64,000 nt of DNA from Cohnella candidum (GTDB lineage: Bacteria; Bacillota; Bacilli; Paenibacillales; Paenibacillaceae), in contig NZ_CP033433.1 of NCBI RefSeq assembly GCF_003713065.1, positions 1,957,001 through 2,021,000 of the forward strand. Direction: 5' to 3'. Of the stretch, positions 33,159 to 42,759 are shown piece after piece. The position numbers were made by a program, and so were the translations under genes. Numbering within the stretch: position 1 is the stretch's first letter; each line of letters starts with the position of its first letter. A model generated the notes under the pieces. It saw nothing but the letters and a program-made list of their open reading frames with translations. It had not been told where the DNA came from and ran no database searches.

Positions 33159-33871
33159 TACTTCGCCGCCTCCAGCTTGTAGCCGACGCCCCAGACGGTC
33201 GTGATCATCGAAGCCGCTTCCGCCGAGACGCGGTTCAGCTTCTCGCGAAGCCGCTTCACGTGGGTGTCGACGGTCCGGAGGTCTCCGAAGAAATCGTAGT
33301 TCCAGACGTCCTTGAGCAGCTCTTCCCGCGAGAAGACTTTATCTGGGGAGCTCGCCAAGTAGTGGAGCAGTTCGTACTCTTTCGGAGTCAGGTTTACTTC
33401 CTGCCCTCCGGCGGTCACGCGGTGCGCGTCGTGTTCGATCACGAGATACGGGAACACGATATTGTTGCTGGCGTTGTTTTCCTTCGACAAGAAGGCGGTA
33501 GCCGACGAACGCCGCAAAATCGCCTTGATGCGGAAAATCACCTCGCGCGGGCTGAACGGCTTGACGACGTAGTCGTCCGCGCCGACCTCGAACCCTTGCA
33601 CGCGGTTCACCTCTTCGCCTTTGGCGGTGAGCATCAGCACCGGAGTCGCTTTTTGCTGCCGCAGGCGCGTGCACACCTCGACGCCGTCAATGCCCGGCAG
33701 CATCAGGTCGAGCACGATCAGGTCGTAATCGTCCTCGACGGCCATGCGAAGGGCGCTCTCCCCGTCCTCCGCTTCTTCGATGGCGAAGCCTTCCTTCTCG
33801 AGATACATGCGGAGCAGACGGCGAATGCGTTCCTCGTCGTCGACCACCAGAATGCGGTTGCCTTGGCTCAT
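33158..33871 (-). CDS. resD: Response regulator ResD
   Basis: A 237-aa OmpR/PhoB-type regulator: receiver domain with acidic pair Asp11-Asp12, phosphorylation site Asp55 (LDLMLPG) and the conserved Lys in VVKPFSP, then a winged-helix DNA-binding domain (about 140-235, LTPKEYELLHYL and TVDTHVKRLREKL). In B. subtilis ResD turns on resABC, cytochrome genes and anaerobic respiration. ATG 33871 follows GAGGAG; the longer frame to 33928 is not supported. Confidence 0.95.
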   Translation of the reverse strand: MSQGNRILVVDDEERIRRLLRMYLEKEGFAIEEAEDGESALRMAVEDDYDLIVLDLMLPGIDGVEVCTRLRQQKATPVLMLTAKGEEVNRVQGFEVGADDYVVKPFSPREVIFRIKAILRRSSATAFLSKENNASNNIVFPYLVIEHDAHRVTAGGQEVNLTPKEYELLHYLASSPDKVFSREELLKDVWNYDFFGDLRTVDTHVKRLREKLNRVSAEAASMITTVWGVGYKLEAAK

Positions 33872-33893
33872 GCGAAACACTCCTCTGCTTCGT

Positions 33894-35156
33894 TTAGGAA
33901 ACCCCGGCGTAAGAATGCAGGCCGGCAATAACGAGATTGACCCCGATCAACGTGAAAAGCACGACCAGGAAGCCGATGACCGCAAGCCATGCGGACTTGG
34001 CGCCAAGCCAGCCGCGGGACAGCCGGAGGTGAAGGTAGGCGGTGTAGAACAGCCACGTGATGAGCGCCCACACTTCCTTCGGGTCCCAGCCCCAGAACCG
34101 GGACCAGGCGATCTGTGCCCAGATCATCGCGAAGATCAGAGCGCCGAGCGTGAAAATCGGATAGCCGATCGCGATGGAACGGTAGCTGATTTCGTCCAGG
34201 TCGTCGGGATCGATGTCGGACAAGTGCGGATGGATGACCGCCCCCAGCTGTTTGCGAGCGATTAATCGAAGCAGCCCGTACAGGATCAAGCCGGACAACA
34301 CGGACCAGATGATCGTGTTCAGCTTGCGGCCCGCGTTGACGCCGTTCATCCAGGACGGCGCTTGGAACAGCGGCTTATCCAGCCCGAGGAAGCCGTCCAT
34401 CTTGACGACCTCGCTGTTATAAGGCTTCACGAACGGCGGCAAGCCGTAAATCACCTGGTGGACGGTCGTCTGCTCCTGTCCCTGGTCGTCGACCTTGACG
34501 ACCGTCTGGCGAAACTCGGCCTGATAGCCGGCGGAACGGAAGGCGAATACCGAAACCAGGAAGCCGATGACGATCAGAATGATGAAGAGGAAGCTTTCCA
34601 CCCAGCGTCTCGACCGCATGCCCGCTTTGTCGGTGCGGGTGAAGTCGACTACCCTCAGCAGCTGTACCAACGCCGCGGCGAAACCGACGGCGAAGAAGGA
34701 CTCGCCGAGCGCGGCGGTCGTCACGTGGACCCGCAGCCAGTTGGAGTTCAGCGACGGGATCAGCGGCTGGATCTCGGACGGGAACACGGATGCATAAGCG
34801 ATGATGATAACGGTCAGCGGAAGCGTGAACGCGCCGAGCAGCGTGTTGCGGTAAATCAGGTAAATGACGATGAAAGCCAGCATGACCGCCATCGCGAGCA
34901 TCGTCATGAACTCGTACATGTTGCTCGTCGGAATATGTCCGCCGGCGATCCATCGGGTGATGAAGAAGGTGACGTGGGCGGCCCAGCCGGCAACGGCGAT
35001 GCCGAATCCGATCCAGCCCCACTTGCGGGCGTGGGCGGCCGGCTCCCGGTTGCTCCACTTTTTGCCGCCTACCGCGATCATGAAGAAAATGAACGAGGCG
35101 CTGTAAATGAGCAGCGCGGCCATCAAGGCGTTTCGGCTGAAATCGAGCAAACTCAA
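33894..35156 (-). CDS. resC: Cytochrome c maturation protein ResC (CcsA/CcsB family)
   Basis: A 420-aa multi-helix membrane protein that exports or handles haem for cytochrome c assembly. The tryptophan-rich haem motif WGWDPKEVWALITWL is near residue 365, with conserved His residues in flanking loops. It works with ResB. The start overlaps the end of resB by four bases (ATGA), so translation is coupled. resD follows 23 bp downstream. Confidence 0.94.
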   Translation of the reverse strand: MSLLDFSRNALMAALLIYSASFIFFMIAVGGKKWSNREPAAHARKWGWIGFGIAVAGWAAHVTFFITRWIAGGHIPTSNMYEFMTMLAMAVMLAFIVIYLIYRNTLLGAFTLPLTVIIIAYASVFPSEIQPLIPSLNSNWLRVHVTTAALGESFFAVGFAAALVQLLRVVDFTRTDKAGMRSRRWVESFLFIILIVIGFLVSVFAFRSAGYQAEFRQTVVKVDDQGQEQTTVHQVIYGLPPFVKPYNSEVVKMDGFLGLDKPLFQAPSWMNGVNAGRKLNTIIWSVLSGLILYGLLRLIARKQLGAVIHPHLSDIDPDDLDEISYRSIAIGYPIFTLGALIFAMIWAQIAWSRFWGWDPKEVWALITWLFYTAYLHLRLSRGWLGAKSAWLAVIGFLVVLFTLIGVNLVIAGLHSYAGVS

Positions 35157-36823
35157 GCGGTTGTCCTCCTGTTATCGAGCGATTTCTCCGGCACGTTCAG
35201 GCCGGTTTTGGCAAGCGCGGCGGCCAGCTCCGTCCGGAGGCCGAAATTATTCTTGTTCGTATGGGCCCCGAGCGACAGGACGCCGTCGTCGAATCTCAGC
35301 CAAATCCGCCTGTGGTTCCAGTACAGGCCCATGACGACTCCGATCATGAAGATGACGGCGCCGGACCAAATGAACGGCATGGCACGATCGACCCTGACAT
35401 TCAGGGTTGTCGTATATTCGGAGAAAGAAACGTCCTGCATGGAAGAAACCCGGATTTCGAACTTGTCCGCCACGGATTTGTTCAGTACGTCCTGTTGAAA
35501 TCTCGCCTTGTCGATCTCCCGCGGGAAATAAATATACGCCGCGCCGGAGGCGGGCAAATCGGGACCCGTGACGACGAAGACGAAGGCCGGGGCATTCGGA
35601 TCCCGCGATTTGGTCATCGGGCGGCCTTGCTCGTCCAGCCCGAAATCCATGAATTTGTCTTTTAATGTCAGCGTATAAGGACCGACCTGATAAGTCAATG
35701 CGGGATTGCGCATCGTCAGCTTGAAAGGTCCGTACTTCTGCCCCGTTTTCTTGTCGTAAATCGACGGGGTAACGGAAATCAACCGGGGCTGCTGGGCGTA
35801 ATCGTATTGGTAAAGGCTAAGCCCTTTGTAAGTCAACGGATGGTTGACTTGAATATCGTGCGTTTTCACTTCTTTCAACACCGGTTCCTGTGACGGATCG
35901 TCGCAATTTGCGGTACAGGTGTACAACGTGGCTTTCGTATCGAACAGTTTCGGACGCGTCGTGCCTTTGAGCGAAGCCGGCAGTTCGGCGTCCGTGTAAT
36001 ATTCGACGGTGAACTTGTCGCTTTTCACATAGTAGTTGGTGCCGGGGATCTGCTCCGTCTCTCCGTCGTCGAGGCTCACGTACTGGTCCATGTTCCAGGC
36101 CGGCACGCCGCGGCCCAGCACGGCGAGCAGGAAGATGATGAGCCCGATGTGGTTGATGTAAGGCCCCCATCGGCTGAACCGGTTTTTCTCCGCCATCAGC
36201 GCGTCGCCGTCCCGCAGCACCTTGTACCGCTTTTTCCGCAATTGGGCGCTCAGTTGATCCAGCCATTCATCTTTATTTCCCGGCTCAGGCCCGCTGTAAA
36301 CGACCTGCTGCCTCGTGATGAATTGGAGATGCTTGCGAACCTGCTGTCTCGACAATGCGCGATATAGCGGCAGCACCCTGTCCAAGCTGCAGATGACGAG
36401 GGAAGTCCCGATCATGACCAGCAAGCCGACGAACCACCACGACGTATAGGTTCTCGAGAGTCCGACCGCATGGTAGATCACGCCGGCCGTACCGTACTGC
36501 TCTTTGTAGTAATCGTGGAATTCCTGGTAAGTATGCAGGTTCAGAAACGTATCTTCCTGCGGGTATACGGTGCCGAGCGATGCCGCGATCAGCGTAAGTA
36601 TGATCAGCCATATGGCGATTTTGACCGAGGAGAAGAAGTTCCACACGCGGTCGATCAGGTCCGGATTCGCTTTCTGCGATCGCCGGGCGACTCCGTCATA
36701 TCTCATTTCCAGAGGCGCGAGTTCTTCGCTTTCCGCCTCCGTCAGCGGTTTGCCGCAAGCTTCGCACAATACGGTCCCGATGTGGTTCTGGTGGCCGCAT
36801 TCGCACTTGGTGTTCGAAAACAA
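35153..36823 (-). CDS. resB: Cytochrome c maturation protein ResB with N-terminal zinc ribbon
   Basis: A 556-aa membrane protein that partners ResC in delivering haem to apocytochrome c. A CxC...CxxC zinc ribbon (TKCECGHQNHIG and LCEACGK, residues 1-23) precedes four membrane helices (near 70-90, 125-145, 218-236 and 490-510) and a large external domain between the last two. The ribbon is absent from B. subtilis ResB as I recall it. The order resA-resB-resC-resD-resE is intact. Confidence 0.93.
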   Translation of the reverse strand: MFSNTKCECGHQNHIGTVLCEACGKPLTEAESEELAPLEMRYDGVARRSQKANPDLIDRVWNFFSSVKIAIWLIILTLIAASLGTVYPQEDTFLNLHTYQEFHDYYKEQYGTAGVIYHAVGLSRTYTSWWFVGLLVMIGTSLVICSLDRVLPLYRALSRQQVRKHLQFITRQQVVYSGPEPGNKDEWLDQLSAQLRKKRYKVLRDGDALMAEKNRFSRWGPYINHIGLIIFLLAVLGRGVPAWNMDQYVSLDDGETEQIPGTNYYVKSDKFTVEYYTDAELPASLKGTTRPKLFDTKATLYTCTANCDDPSQEPVLKEVKTHDIQVNHPLTYKGLSLYQYDYAQQPRLISVTPSIYDKKTGQKYGPFKLTMRNPALTYQVGPYTLTLKDKFMDFGLDEQGRPMTKSRDPNAPAFVFVVTGPDLPASGAAYIYFPREIDKARFQQDVLNKSVADKFEIRVSSMQDVSFSEYTTTLNVRVDRAMPFIWSGAVIFMIGVVMGLYWNHRRIWLRFDDGVLSLGAHTNKNNFGLRTELAAALAKTGLNVPEKSLDNRRTTA

Positions 36824-36836
36824 AGGCCTTGCCTCC

Positions 36837-37367
36837 CTACTTCGCGTTCATGATCGCCTCGATGTGACCTTCGACCTGCTCCTCGGTCAGAGGACCGCCG
36901 ATGACCACGTCTTCGATCGTTCCGTCCGCCCGCACGAAGAAAGTCGTCGGATACTGCTTCAAGCCGAATTTTTTCTCCGTTTGGCGGTTCCGGTCGAGGA
37001 GGATCGGGAACTTCGCCCCCACCTGGCGGGCGAAACTCTCGACGCTCAGCTGATCCTCGCTGAGATTGATGCCGATCAGTTGAACGCCTTTGTCCTTCCA
37101 AGCTTCGTAAACGTTCTGCAAAGCCGGCATTTCGTTCCGGCACGGCGGGCAAAACGTACCCCAGAAATTGATGATCAGAGGTTTTCCCGCATACTCTTTG
37201 CTGTCGTGCACTTGTCCCGCCGTATCGAGCAATTTGAACGCGGGCGGCTTGTCTCCCGCCTTCAGCACGGAAGTCGACGCGAACAGCGTTTTTCCGACCG
37301 CGTAGCCGCCGATGAGCAGCACGAATGCCAGCACGATATATTGGATCGTTTTCCGATGCTTTTTCAT
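36837..37367 (-). CDS. resA: Thiol-disulfide oxidoreductase ResA
   Basis: A 176-aa membrane-anchored thioredoxin-like protein that reduces the haem-binding cysteines of apocytochrome c outside the membrane. It has an N-terminal helix (about 8-28), then a TlpA/ResA fold with active site FCPPC (Cys73, Cys76). B. subtilis ResA has CEPC; replacing Glu by Pro may shift redox behaviour. VRADGTIEDVVIGG near the C-terminus completes the fold. It heads the res operon. Confidence 0.94.
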   Translation of the reverse strand: MKKHRKTIQYIVLAFVLLIGGYAVGKTLFASTSVLKAGDKPPAFKLLDTAGQVHDSKEYAGKPLIINFWGTFCPPCRNEMPALQNVYEAWKDKGVQLIGINLSEDQLSVESFARQVGAKFPILLDRNRQTEKKFGLKQYPTTFFVRADGTIEDVVIGGPLTEEQVEGHIEAIMNAK

Positions 37368-37494
37368 GTTCCGTTCACCACCGCAGCTTCAATACCTTCA
37401 TTATAACGAAAATACCGGGGTCAAGGGCAATGGGGCCCGACCTCCGGTTTTGAACATTGTGTGACCAGACTCCGGCATTCGCCGAAGTCGCGGC

Positions 37495-38259
37495 TTAATT
37501 GTCTTCCATAGCGTCCTCGGCGTCGGCCGCCGTTACGATTCCGTCCGCGGCGTCCCTCAGCTTCTGGACTTCCTCCGCCGTCAATTTGCGGTATTTGCCC
37601 CGCTGCAAGCCGCCGAGCGTGATCCCGCCGAACGACACCCGCTTCAGTCGGGTGACCGGGTGCTTGATCTTGTCGAACATGCGGCGAACCTGGCGGTTGC
37701 GCCCCTCATGGATCGTGATGGATATCGTCGCGTACTTGCCTTCGGGATCCACATCATGGTATTCCGCTTGAGCGGGCGACGTCATTCCGTCATCCAGCTT
37801 GACCCCTTTTTTCAGCTTCTCCAAGTCGTTCCCGTGCGGAACCCGTTCTACCGTCGCATGGTACGTTTTCGGCACATGGTGCTTCGGATGGGTCAGCTTC
37901 TGGGCCAAATCGCCGTCGTTCGTCAGCAGCAACAGGCCTTCCGAATCGTAGTCCAGCCGGCCGACCGGGTAGACCCGTTCTTTAACATCCTTGAGGTAGT
38001 CGTTCACGGTCGACCGCCCCTTCGGGTCGGTCATCGTCGTGATGACGCCTTTCGGTTTGTTGAACAGCAAATAAAGCTTTTTCTCCTGCTTGATCGGGCG
38101 TCCGGACACCTTGATGACGTCGGCCGTCGGATCGGCTTTCGCGCCGAGCTCGGTGACGACTTCGTCGTTCACGGTCACTTTGCCTTCCTTGATCAATTCC
38201 TCGCATTTGCGGCGGGACGCCACGCCGGCGTTCGCCAATATTTTCTGCAGTCGCTCCAC
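37495..38259 (-). CDS. rluB: 23S rRNA pseudouridine synthase B
   Basis: A 254-aa enzyme: N-terminal S4 RNA-binding domain (LQKILANAGVASRRKCEELI, about 3-60), then the RsuA-type catalytic domain with GRLDYDSEGLLLLTNDG (Asp103). It would isomerise a uridine in helix 89-93 of 23S rRNA (U2605 in E. coli numbering, known for the family). It starts with GTG 38259 behind GAGGTG; the ATG at 38286 has no site. The acidic tail DAEDAMEDN is normal for Bacillales. Position between spmB and resA matches B. subtilis ypuL. Confidence 0.94.
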   Translation of the reverse strand: MERLQKILANAGVASRRKCEELIKEGKVTVNDEVVTELGAKADPTADVIKVSGRPIKQEKKLYLLFNKPKGVITTMTDPKGRSTVNDYLKDVKERVYPVGRLDYDSEGLLLLTNDGDLAQKLTHPKHHVPKTYHATVERVPHGNDLEKLKKGVKLDDGMTSPAQAEYHDVDPEGKYATISITIHEGRNRQVRRMFDKIKHPVTRLKRVSFGGITLGGLQRGKYRKLTAEEVQKLRDAADGIVTAADAEDAMEDN

Positions 38260-38335
38260 GTCTGAGCTCACCTCAACGCCAATCATACCGTTTTTTGCCG
38301 GGTTTGTACAACGGAGCGGCCGCTAGGGTTGCCGG

Positions 38336-38878
38336 TCAGGCGGAGCCGAATAACAGCCAGCAGGCGGCGACGGCGGCGAAGAAACCGACGAAGTCGGAGA
38401 ACAAGCCGACTTTCAGCGCGTAACGGGCGTTCCGGATGCCGATCGCCCCGAAATAGACGGTGAGCACGTACAGCGTCGTGTCCGTGCTTCCCTGGATCGT
38501 CGCCGCGACTTTCGCCGCGAAGGAATCGGGTCCTTCCGTCTTGATCAGGTCCGAGACGAAAGCGAGCGACCCCGCGCCGGTAATCGGCCTGAGCAGCGCC
38601 AACGGCAGCACCTGGCTCGGCACGCCGACCGACTCGAGGAACGGCCGGATCGAGCCGATCAAGGCGTCCAAGGCGCCTGAAGCTCGGAACATGCCGATCG
38701 CCGTCATCATGCCGACCAGATGCGGGATGATGGAGACCGCCGTTTGGAAGCCGTCCTTCGCGCCGTCGATGAACGTCTCGTAGACAGGTACTTTACGGAA
38801 TGCCGCGTACAGCGGGATGAAGGCGATCAGCATCGGGATCGTCCAGGCGGAGATGCGGGCTATCCATTCGACCACCAT
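38336..38878 (-). CDS. spmB: Spore maturation protein B
   Basis: A 180-aa membrane protein with Gate-domain (nucleoside-recognition) helices. SpmA and SpmB are needed for proper dehydration of the spore core. Marks include SIIPHLVGMMTAIGMFRASGA and LALLRPITGAGSLAF. It is six bases from spmA. Like spmA and dacB it is expected to be expressed in the mother cell by sigma-E; no clear promoter was identified. Confidence 0.95.
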   Translation of the reverse strand: MVVEWIARISAWTIPMLIAFIPLYAAFRKVPVYETFIDGAKDGFQTAVSIIPHLVGMMTAIGMFRASGALDALIGSIRPFLESVGVPSQVLPLALLRPITGAGSLAFVSDLIKTEGPDSFAAKVAATIQGSTDTTLYVLTVYFGAIGIRNARYALKVGLFSDFVGFFAAVAACWLLFGSA

Positions 38879-38884
38879 GTCCGA

Positions 38885-39544
38885 TCAACCTCCCGCGCCC
38901 GGAGGAGTGACGGTCATGGAGTTGCCGGGCGTGCGGGCGTCGGGACGAGGCTTGGCGATACGCGGAGGTCCGCTTCTGCGGCGATACCAACGGTCCGCCA
39001 GGATCGCTGCGCCGGTAGAGACGGCCGTTGCGAGCAGCGTCGAGGCCACGATGTCGGCCGGATGCAGGGAACCGAAGTTCATCCGGATGGCGATCATCGT
39101 CGTCGGCACGAGCGTGATGCTCGCGGTGTTCAGCGCAAGCAGCGTGCACATCGCAGGAGTGGCGACGTGCGGGTCGGGATTCAGCTTCTGCAGCTCCTGC
39201 ATCGCCCGGATGCCCATGGGGGTGGCGGCATTGCCGAGACCGAGCAAATTCGCGCTCATGTTGGAGAGGATGTAGCCCATGGCCGGGTGATCGGGCGGCA
39301 CGTCGGGAAACAGCTTCCGGACGACCGGTGACATGAGCTTCGACAATTGCCGGACGAGGCCGGCGTTCTCGGCGATCTTCATCAGTCCCATCCAAAACAC
39401 CAGGATGCTGATCAGGCCGAGGCATACCGTGACGCCGGTCTGGGCGCCTCCGAACGCGGCTTCGGCGACAGTCTCCAATTTCCCGTTCGCCGCGCCGAAC
39501 GCCACGCTGAACACGATCATGCCGAGCCAAATCCAGTTGACCAT
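38885..39544 (-). CDS. spmA: Spore maturation protein A
   Basis: A 219-aa membrane protein related to SpmB. It carries FWMGLMKIAENAGLV and the SNMSANLLGLGNAATPMG segment typical of this Gate-domain pair. The C-terminal tail (RRSGPPRIAKPRPDART) is basic and proline-rich. It lies between dacB and spmB in the conserved dacB-spmA-spmB operon. Confidence 0.95.
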   Translation of the reverse strand: MVNWIWLGMIVFSVAFGAANGKLETVAEAAFGGAQTGVTVCLGLISILVFWMGLMKIAENAGLVRQLSKLMSPVVRKLFPDVPPDHPAMGYILSNMSANLLGLGNAATPMGIRAMQELQKLNPDPHVATPAMCTLLALNTASITLVPTTMIAIRMNFGSLHPADIVASTLLATAVSTGAAILADRWYRRRSGPPRIAKPRPDARTPGNSMTVTPPGAGG

Positions 39545-39561
39545 CGGCGATTCCCCTCCTA

Positions 39562-40626
39562 CTAACGGATCGGCACGCTTCCGACCCTCTCTCCGTGCAT
39601 TTCGAATTCAAGCCTCCCGCGGTACCCCAGCACGAAATCCATGGCAGTCTCCGGTACTTTCACGGCCTTCATCGAAAGCTTTCCCCGCTCCCCCGATGCC
39701 AGCGGATAGCGGAAGTCAGCTGCCGCGGTATACGGCGTTCCCGGTATGGGCTGCCCTCGATGGATGACCGTTTGAAGCGGATAATACTTGAAGCCGTAGT
39801 CGAGCAGCGCCTTGTGGTCCGCCCAATCGTTGCCGTCATTGAGCGTGACCGCGGCAAGCTGCTGCCCGCCCCGGGTCGCGGAGCTGACGAGCGTCCTCAG
39901 CGCCTGCTTCGTATAACCGGTCTTGACGCCGTCCGCGCCGTCGTACATCGTCAGCATCTTATTTTTGTTCACCCATTTGTAATCCCATTGCTCGTTGGGA
40001 TTGGGCGCCATTTTCACGCGGGTTTTCACGATCTCGCGGAATGTGGGGTTCTGAAGGGAATAGGCGGACAGCTTCGCCAGATCGTTCGCCGACATGAGAT
40101 GCCCAGGCTGGTCCAGACCGTGGGGGTTGGCGAAATGGCTGTGCGAAAGTCCCAGTTCTTCGGCCTTCTTGTTCATGAGGAACACGAAGCCTTCCAGCGA
40201 CCCGCCGACATGCTCGGCGATCGCGACGGCGGCGTCGTTTCCCGAACGCAGCATCAACCCGTACAGCAGGTTTTTGAGCGTGATTTTCTCGCCGGCTTTC
40301 AAATACAGCGAGGAGCCTTCCTTGCCTGCCGCTCTCACGCTGACGGTGACTTTGTCCTCCAAATTCCCTTGCTCGATCGCCACGATCGCCGTCATGATTT
40401 TGGTTAAGCTGGCGATCTTCATAGGCTCGTCCCCTCTCTGGGAGAAGAGGATCCGGCCGGAAGTGACGTCGATGAGGGCTGCCGCTTTCGCCTGGTTGCC
40501 CGGAGCGGGCGGCGCGCCGTTCGAACCGGGGGACGCGGCGGCTTGCGACGCAGCCGAGACAAGCCAGACGGCTGCCGCGATAAGCGTCGCCAAACGGCGC
40601 GCCGTTCGGAGACCTGCTGATTTCAC
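39562..40626 (-). CDS. dacB: D-alanyl-D-alanine carboxypeptidase, sporulation DacB type
   Basis: A 354-aa exported penicillin-binding protein that trims cortex peptidoglycan side chains. A signal peptide (about 1-32) is followed by SxxK as SLTK (Ser73, Lys76), SxN as SGN, and KTG in DGVKTGYT; the C-terminal beta domain starts near 290. It is a paralogue of dacF at 56010-57209. Operon order dacB-spmA-spmB indicates the mother-cell cortex role (PBP5* in B. subtilis). Confidence 0.93.
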   Translation of the reverse strand: MKSAGLRTARRLATLIAAAVWLVSAASQAAASPGSNGAPPAPGNQAKAAALIDVTSGRILFSQRGDEPMKIASLTKIMTAIVAIEQGNLEDKVTVSVRAAGKEGSSLYLKAGEKITLKNLLYGLMLRSGNDAAVAIAEHVGGSLEGFVFLMNKKAEELGLSHSHFANPHGLDQPGHLMSANDLAKLSAYSLQNPTFREIVKTRVKMAPNPNEQWDYKWVNKNKMLTMYDGADGVKTGYTKQALRTLVSSATRGGQQLAAVTLNDGNDWADHKALLDYGFKYYPLQTVIHRGQPIPGTPYTAAADFRYPLASGERGKLSMKAVKVPETAMDFVLGYRGRLEFEMHGERVGSVPIR

Positions 40627-40713
40627 GATGTTTCCTCCTCGCTGGATGACAGGCTCCTCAATCCAATTTATGCCTGCATGTCCTCAAGTATGAGATGCCA
40701 AACCAAGGATAAA

Positions 40714-40740
40714 AGGAAAAAGACCGGCCCGAAGGCCGGC
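40714..40740 (-). terminator. Terminator after ytfJ
   Basis: GCCGGCC, a TTCG loop and GGCCGG are followed on the minus strand by TCTTTTTCC. It starts 12 bp after the ytfJ stop. Confidence 0.85.
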
Positions 40741-40751
40741 GATTCGTCTTC

Positions 40752-41297
40752 TCAATTCAATTTGTCCCCGCCGGTCGGCTTCGGGGCGACCGGGATCGTG
40801 CTCGCGTTGGCGTGGGAGCCGGTCTGCGACTGGATGCTGGCATGCTGCAGGCTGCCGGCGGTCATTGCCGCCTGCTCCGCTCCGCCTTGGAACATGCTGC
40901 GCACCTTGTCCACCCATTGCGGAGCGGATTCGATCAGCTTTTCGAAAATGTGCGTTTGGTTGTCCAGCGGCACGACTTTCACGCCTTCCGTGCCGACGAC
41001 GAGAAACGCGATCGGCGTGATGGAGACGCCGCCGCCGCTGCCTCCGCCGAACGGCAGTTGGACGGAAGCGTTATGCCCGTTCGCACCGTTTTGCGCTCCG
41101 CCGTTTCTGGCGTTCTGCTCTTCGGCCGAAAACTCCGAGCCGCCGGCCGCGAAGCCGAACCCTACCTTGCTGATCGGAATGATGACGCTGCCGTCCGGCG
41201 TTTGGACCGGCTCGCCGACGATCGTGTTGACGTCGACCATATCCTTAATGTTTTCCATGGCCGTCTGCATGAGGCCGTTGATCGGATGACTGGACAT
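40752..41297 (-). CDS. ytfJ: Sporulation protein YtfJ (GerW family)
   Basis: A 181-aa soluble protein: MSSHPINGLMQTAMENIKDM at the N-terminus, then GDPVQTPDG-like core written here as GEPVQTPDGSVIIPISKVGFGFAAGGSEF, a Gly-rich stretch and GGGVSITPIAFLVV. GerW/YtfJ is a forespore protein needed for normal germination of Bacillus spores; its chemistry is unknown. ATG 41297 follows GGAGGAT. In B. subtilis ytfI and ytfJ are a separate pair; here they replace ypuI between scpB and dacB. Confidence 0.9.
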   Translation of the reverse strand: MSSHPINGLMQTAMENIKDMVDVNTIVGEPVQTPDGSVIIPISKVGFGFAAGGSEFSAEEQNARNGGAQNGANGHNASVQLPFGGGSGGGVSITPIAFLVVGTEGVKVVPLDNQTHIFEKLIESAPQWVDKVRSMFQGGAEQAAMTAGSLQHASIQSQTGSHANASTIPVAPKPTGGDKLN

Positions 41298-41425
41298 CGA
41301 GGATCCTCCTTCGGTTTTCGGAAATGTACAGCTTTCAATGACGGGTTCAAGAACAAGCATTCATTAGCATGCGCCCGGCGGCCGCAATTTATGAACCGAA
41401 CCGCAAGCCGATCCAACTCTTCGGG

Positions 41426-42076
41426 TCACGCAGATTGCGGGCCTCTCAGCCAGTTCCGCCAGTCCCTCCATGACTTGCGCAAGCGCGGGCTTCCGAAGCC
41501 GAGATGCAGGATCGACATGAAGAACGACCCTGCGCGGACCTGGAAGTCCGCTTCCCACACCACGGTGAATTCCTTCGCGTGATAGACGGGCTCTACGGCA
41601 CCGTGCGGCTCGGCTTTCAGCTGGACGAGATGCCCGGCCGCACCGACCGCGCAGCCGAGGACGGACCACAGCAACCCGCTCACCACGGCCGTCGATGCCG
41701 CATCTCCCGTACCCACCCGGAAGTCAAGGCGGAACCGCGTGCAATTCACCTTTTTGAGCGTATCCTTGAGCCAGGGGCTCAGCTCCTTCCAGTGCTTGAG
41801 CAGCCCTTTCCCTAATCGCCACCTCGGCATCTTGAGCTTCGGCTGTCCCGCGATTCTCTCCGACGACTTCTTCTCGTAGGCGATGTTCAAGCCTCGGATC
41901 ATGATCGAGGGAACGATCAAGCGGTAGCGGTATAAACCGTACAAGGCCCGAACGATGACGATCAATTGGTCCAGTTCGCCGCTGCGGGAGTAACGGATAC
42001 GGATCCGGATGGAGGACAGGGCAAGAAGCACCAATACGGCCGCGACGGCGATTCCCACGTAATACCAAAAGGCCAT
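41426..42076 (-). CDS. ytfI: DUF2953 membrane protein (YtfI-like)
   Basis: A 216-aa protein with one N-terminal helix (about 3-22) and a basic cytosolic domain typical of DUF2953 (SGELDQLIVIVRALYGLYRYRL, and CTRFRLDFRVGTGDAA). The family pairs with ytfJ in spore-formers; its role is not known. ATG 42076 follows GGGGAAGG; an in-frame ATG at 42118 is weaker. Spacing to ytfJ is 128 bp. Confidence 0.82.
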   Translation of the reverse strand: MAFWYYVGIAVAAVLVLLALSSIRIRIRYSRSGELDQLIVIVRALYGLYRYRLIVPSIMIRGLNIAYEKKSSERIAGQPKLKMPRWRLGKGLLKHWKELSPWLKDTLKKVNCTRFRLDFRVGTGDAASTAVVSGLLWSVLGCAVGAAGHLVQLKAEPHGAVEPVYHAKEFTVVWEADFQVRAGSFFMSILHLGFGSPRLRKSWRDWRNWLRGPQSA

Positions 42077-42141
42077 ACCTTCCCCGCCTTTCCTGGGAAT
42101 AGTATGGCCTTCCGGCAAAGCTTCATTCCGTTGGCATGACT

Positions 42142-42759
42142 TCAGTCGGCTTCCAGTTCTCTCTGCATGTCCTCGAGGGAAAGCTGGCGCCCTTCGATTC
42201 GCTCGAACAGCATTTTCGTCCGCTCTTCCAGCTCGTCGTCCGCATCGGACGCGACCGGATCCGGCAGCTGCTGAAGGCTAGACAAGCCGAAGTAGTCCAG
42301 GAACGACTTCGTCGTTCCGTACAGGATCGGCCTGCCCAGCGCTTCCGCGCGGCCGACCTCCTCGATCAAATCCTTGGCCACGAGCGTGTGAAGGGCGCGA
42401 TCGGCCTTCACGCCGCGGATTTCCTCGATTTCAATGCGAGTGATCGGCTGCCGGTAGGCAATAATGGACAGCGTCTCAAGCGCGGCTTGGGACAGCGAGG
42501 ACCGGGAAGGCGAGTAGGCCAGCTTCTCGAAATACGGCGCATGTTCCGTCACGGTCGTGAGCCGGAAGCCTCCGGCCACCTCGGCGATGCGCAGCCCGCG
42601 CCCGTCCCGCACGAAATCCTGCGCCAGGTCGCGCAGCACGTCTTGCACGACCTCGGGATCCATCTCCACGACTTCGGCCATCGTTCTGGCGTTCAAGCCT
42701 TCTTCCCCGGATACGAACAGCAATCCTTCAAGTACCGATTTCAGCGTCGAATAATCCAT
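42142..42759 (-). CDS. scpB: Segregation and condensation protein B
   Basis: A 205-aa protein of the SMC-ScpAB condensin. Two winged-helix domains are visible: KSVLEGLLFVSGEEGLN at the N-terminus and ETLSIIAYRQPITRIEIEEIRGV in the middle. It dimerises and binds ScpA. It overlaps scpA by 32 bases, a tight coupling that fits the fixed complex stoichiometry. Confidence 0.95.
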   Translation of the reverse strand: MDYSTLKSVLEGLLFVSGEEGLNARTMAEVVEMDPEVVQDVLRDLAQDFVRDGRGLRIAEVAGGFRLTTVTEHAPYFEKLAYSPSRSSLSQAALETLSIIAYRQPITRIEIEEIRGVKADRALHTLVAKDLIEEVGRAEALGRPILYGTTKSFLDYFGLSSLQQLPDPVASDADDELEERTKMLFERIEGRQLSLEDMQRELEAD